Source of the DNA: Hymenopellis radicata | Lineage: Eukaryota > Basidiomycota > Agaricomycetes > Agaricales > Physalacriaceae | Direction: 5' to 3' | Assembly: GCA_015501595.1 (NCBI GenBank) | Contig: JADNRX010000617.1 | Location: 1-29,203 of the forward strand | Length of the DNA stretch: 29,203 nt | Shown: positions 27,717 through 29,203 of the stretch, one piece after another | Layout of the letters: each line of letters opens with the position of its first letter | Numbering within the stretch: position 1 is the stretch's first letter | Notes under the pieces: model-generated | The model's input: the letters and a program-made list of their open reading frames with translations, nothing else | Told to the model about the DNA's origin: nothing | Databases searched by the model: none | Translations under genes and position numbers: made by a program

Positions 27717-27735
27717 ACAGACTGCAGCAGTCTGT
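27717..27735. repeat. Hairpin, 9-bp arms, 1-nt loop
   Basis: ACAGACTGC, A, GCAGTCTGT. Confidence 0.8.
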
Positions 27736-27985
27736 TGGTGTTTGTATAGTACCTTTTATTGATTTGTGTTTTGTGTGTGTGTTGTGTTATTTCTGTAGTG
27801 TATTCCTACACTGCCTATCAGCGGTATCCAGGATTCTTAAGAACGCGCCGCTGGAATGGAGCCTCTGGTTGAACACGACTTCTACGAGTACTGTACCGTT
27901 TCGACCGTTAATTCGGATATCGGATCACGGCACCTTGCGAAGCGAAGCTATATATAGGCCATATCGCGTCACGGTCAATTTTTTA

Positions 27986-28068
27986 AGGCACAGATTGCCT
28001 AAAATGGAAATTTTCGGTCCCGCCTACGGCGGGACAGTCCAAATCGGGCAATTCCCGCATCTGTGCCT
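27986..28068. repeat. Nested three-tier hairpin
   Basis: Outer arms AGGCACAGAT (27986-27995) and ATCTGTGCCT (28059-28068). Inner pairing TGCC/GGCA (about 27996-27999 with 28047-28050). Innermost GTCCCGCC (28017-28024) and GGCGGGAC (28028-28035) around TAC. Confidence 0.8.
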
Positions 28069-28088
28069 GAAAACGAAGCTGTTCCCTG

Positions 28089-28126
28089 TAGGTTCGCGGC
28101 ATATCGCATCACAGGCCGCAAACCTA
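28089..28126. repeat. Hairpin, 12-bp arms with one mismatch
   Basis: TAGGTTCGCGGC (28089-28100) and GCCGCAAACCTA (28115-28126). Its loop word ATATCGCATCAC echoes ATATCGCGTCAC at 27961-27972. Confidence 0.7.
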
Positions 28127-28129
28127 TGG

Positions 28130-28635
28130 TCGAAACGCTACAGTAGTCTTCTCGCGCTCGCTACGGTTACTGCTACCAACAAGAAAGCCCTTTTGGCTGC
28201 TTGGCTCAACGCGAACCCGTCCAGACGCTTTAAATCTTCGAACTCCTTTCACGGTCGCGACGCGAAAACACTGGAGGGCGCAGAGGGTGAGGAATACGAA
28301 CTAGAAGATGAGGACTGCTCCGACGCAAGGGCGACGTGTTCGAAATCGCACGAAGGTCACATTTGTTCAAAAGCACACGAGGCTCACACAGCCAACTCTC
28401 AGAGGCCACGACGCGCTAGTCAAAGCGCTGGCCCACGCGGACCCCCGGCGGATGGGAAGTACAAATTTCCGCAGGACGATTCCGTACACAGCGTGAGGGA
28501 GCCGGCTGAAGGACGTTCGTGCTGGATCTGCAATAGCCCTTTCCATTTTGCTCGAGATTGTCCGCATTGGAATAGGTATACGGCGTTGAAGGAAGCGAAG
28601 CTAATCATTTGTCCTCTCACGGAGGAGGAATTATC
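28130..28635 (+). pseudogene. LTR-retrotransposon gag fragment with CCHC zinc knuckle
   Basis: The plus frame (open 27764-28837, with no ATG near its start) gains coding character from about 28130: KKALLAAWLNANPSRRFK, an acidic run EGEEYELEDEDC, then PADGKYKFPQDD and EGRSCWICNSPFHFARDC. The last has the retroviral-type zinc knuckle C-x2-C-x4-H-x4-C, followed by PHWNRYTALKEAKLI. This is the nucleocapsid end of gag as in agaricomycete gag-pol elements; the knuckle binds genomic RNA. After about 28635 the plus frame is merely the reverse of a minus-strand coding piece, so the element is broken here. The upstream part of the frame overlaps hairpins and is probably not coding. Confidence 0.65.
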
Positions 28636-28636
28636 A

Positions 28637-29179
28637 GCGCCAGAATCCAATCGTCCGGCTATGGGGTCCTCGTCCGGCGATAGTAGTCGTACAGCCATTT
28701 GTAAGGATCGAGAGCCCAACGCACTCAGACCAGGTGGCATAGAACGTGCGGGTGTCATATGCACGACTTTCTCCGGTGTGGTGGATTCTGGATTTGAGGG
28801 TTCCGTAATCTCGAATCGTACTCGTACTTCGGCTTGATTTGCCTGTTTCCGTAAGGCCTGGCGAAGTCTGTGCGAGCTACTAGCTCCAGCAACAGAATGC
28901 TTCCCTTTCTTCGCTTTCCGCCTCTCTTCCTCCCGTCTCCTTCTGGCGTTCCTAGAGGTATCGAGATCCTCTCTCATTACTGAATAAGCCATTATGGTAT
29001 GCACTTCTCTCGCCTTACTGGATTCACCCTCGTCGTAGCAGTCAGCAGCTTCTGATTCCAAACCACACTCAACACGCATGGCTATATACGCGACAGCATC
29101 TCTATTTTCCGAAGACTTCTGTTTGAAGAATGGACACTTCCCAAAAACCGAGAGACGGCCTCAAGCTGAAACTGTATCA
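28637..29179 (-). pseudogene. Gag-pol fragment with retropepsin motif, inverted relative to the gag piece
   Basis: The minus frame is open below a stop near 29180. It has KCPFFKQKSSENRDAVAYIA, VMREDLDTSRNARRRREEER and a basic run. It then reads VVHMTPARSMPPGLSALGSR, SLQMAVRLLSPDEDPIAG and RLDSGADN. In agaricomycete Ty3-type polyproteins a 'P-GL-SLG--AL-----RL' block directly precedes the aspartic protease LDSGAD, so this is the spacer and the start of the retropepsin. Where 'ITLMS'-type sequence should follow, the frame becomes unrelated (SSSVRGQM). The break is therefore at about 28635, exactly where the plus-strand gag piece ends. The ATG at 29079 is internal, not a real start. Confidence 0.65.
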
Positions 29180-29203
29180 ACTGACCGGCGACGCTAAAGT
29201 CTT

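Larger units (their letters stand above)
25834..27763. other. 1.9-kb hairpin-rich non-coding region, possible promoter or LTR-like
   Basis: No credible gene. Short frames at 25973-26233 and 26727-26981 lack motifs. It contains repeated CTTCCGT/ACGGAAG words (for example about 26178-26196, 26272-26298, 26508-26514, 26897-26922, 27530-27552, 27624), a 22-bp perfect palindrome at 26542-26563 and a TATA-like box at 27017-27024. The layout (TATA box, then several hundred bases before a gag-like frame) would fit the 5' LTR/leader of the downstream retroelement, but I found no matching second LTR. Confidence 0.45.

Noticed and set aside
20870..27735. CRISPR-like array, suggested by the recurring ACGGAAG motif
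   Set aside because: The repeats are 6-9 bp, irregularly spaced, in both orientations and within genes, in a eukaryotic genome; no array structure.
27764..28129. N-terminal third of the 357-codon plus frame
   Set aside because: No ATG at its start, an early Cys/Val/Phe-rich GT-repeat translation, and overlap with the nested hairpins; coding sense begins only near 28130.
28636..28837. GVVDSGFEGSVIS on plus as a protease
   Set aside because: This part is the reverse of the better-supported minus-strand gag-pol piece; the plus DSG is incidental.

Overview
The window looks like repeat-rich chromosomal DNA of a filamentous basidiomycete, almost certainly an agaricomycete. The evidence is genes cut by many introns of about 40-65 nt, a CxC2-type KDZ transposase with the usual agaricomycete exon layout, and several agaricomycete-specific protein families of unknown function. 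No bacterial-style operons are present. All exon models below were built by eye from reading frame, GT donors and AG acceptors; no search was run. Family statements come from remembered family resemblance.

Layout. 1-5060: the 3' end of a gene (3-551), a pseudogene with one in-frame stop (1247-1894, minus), two copies of a GATCCG-rich MITE-like repeat (about 1901-2075 and 2808-2988), and a frameshifted multi-exon pseudogene (2990-5056, minus). 5248-11504: genes with RNase H1 N-terminal (viroplasmin-like) modules. The second gene is split by a roughly 4.5-kb insertion (about 6899-11397) with terminal inverted repeats; the second half of its last module lies at 11403-11504. The insertion holds orphan open frames and internal repeats. 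11609-14975: hypothetical genes, one of them a clean three-exon 186-codon gene (13301-13963), plus a tRNA-like Pol III unit. 15150-20279: a second tRNA-like unit, a miniature KDZ copy (15394-16124) and an apparently intact ten-exon KDZ transposase gene (16394-20279).

20280-28130 is the most unusual part. It is full of short perfect hairpins, many built on ACGGAAG...CTTCCGT, in spacers, introns and exons alike. Inside it sit three intron-containing genes of unknown function: 447 codons on plus, and 253 and 442 codons on minus. The 447- and 442-codon products share a similar build and a C-terminal GEIQ motif. They look like one element or gene cluster that I cannot assign to a known family. The window ends in a broken LTR-retrotransposon: a CCHC zinc-knuckle gag piece on plus meets, head to head at about 28635, a retropepsin-bearing piece on minus.

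As a system: the 15-20 kb block is a mobile element with its truncated sibling. The 20.3-28.1 kb block is the best candidate for something undescribed. The rest is decayed agaricomycete repeat-associated genes with nested insertions.
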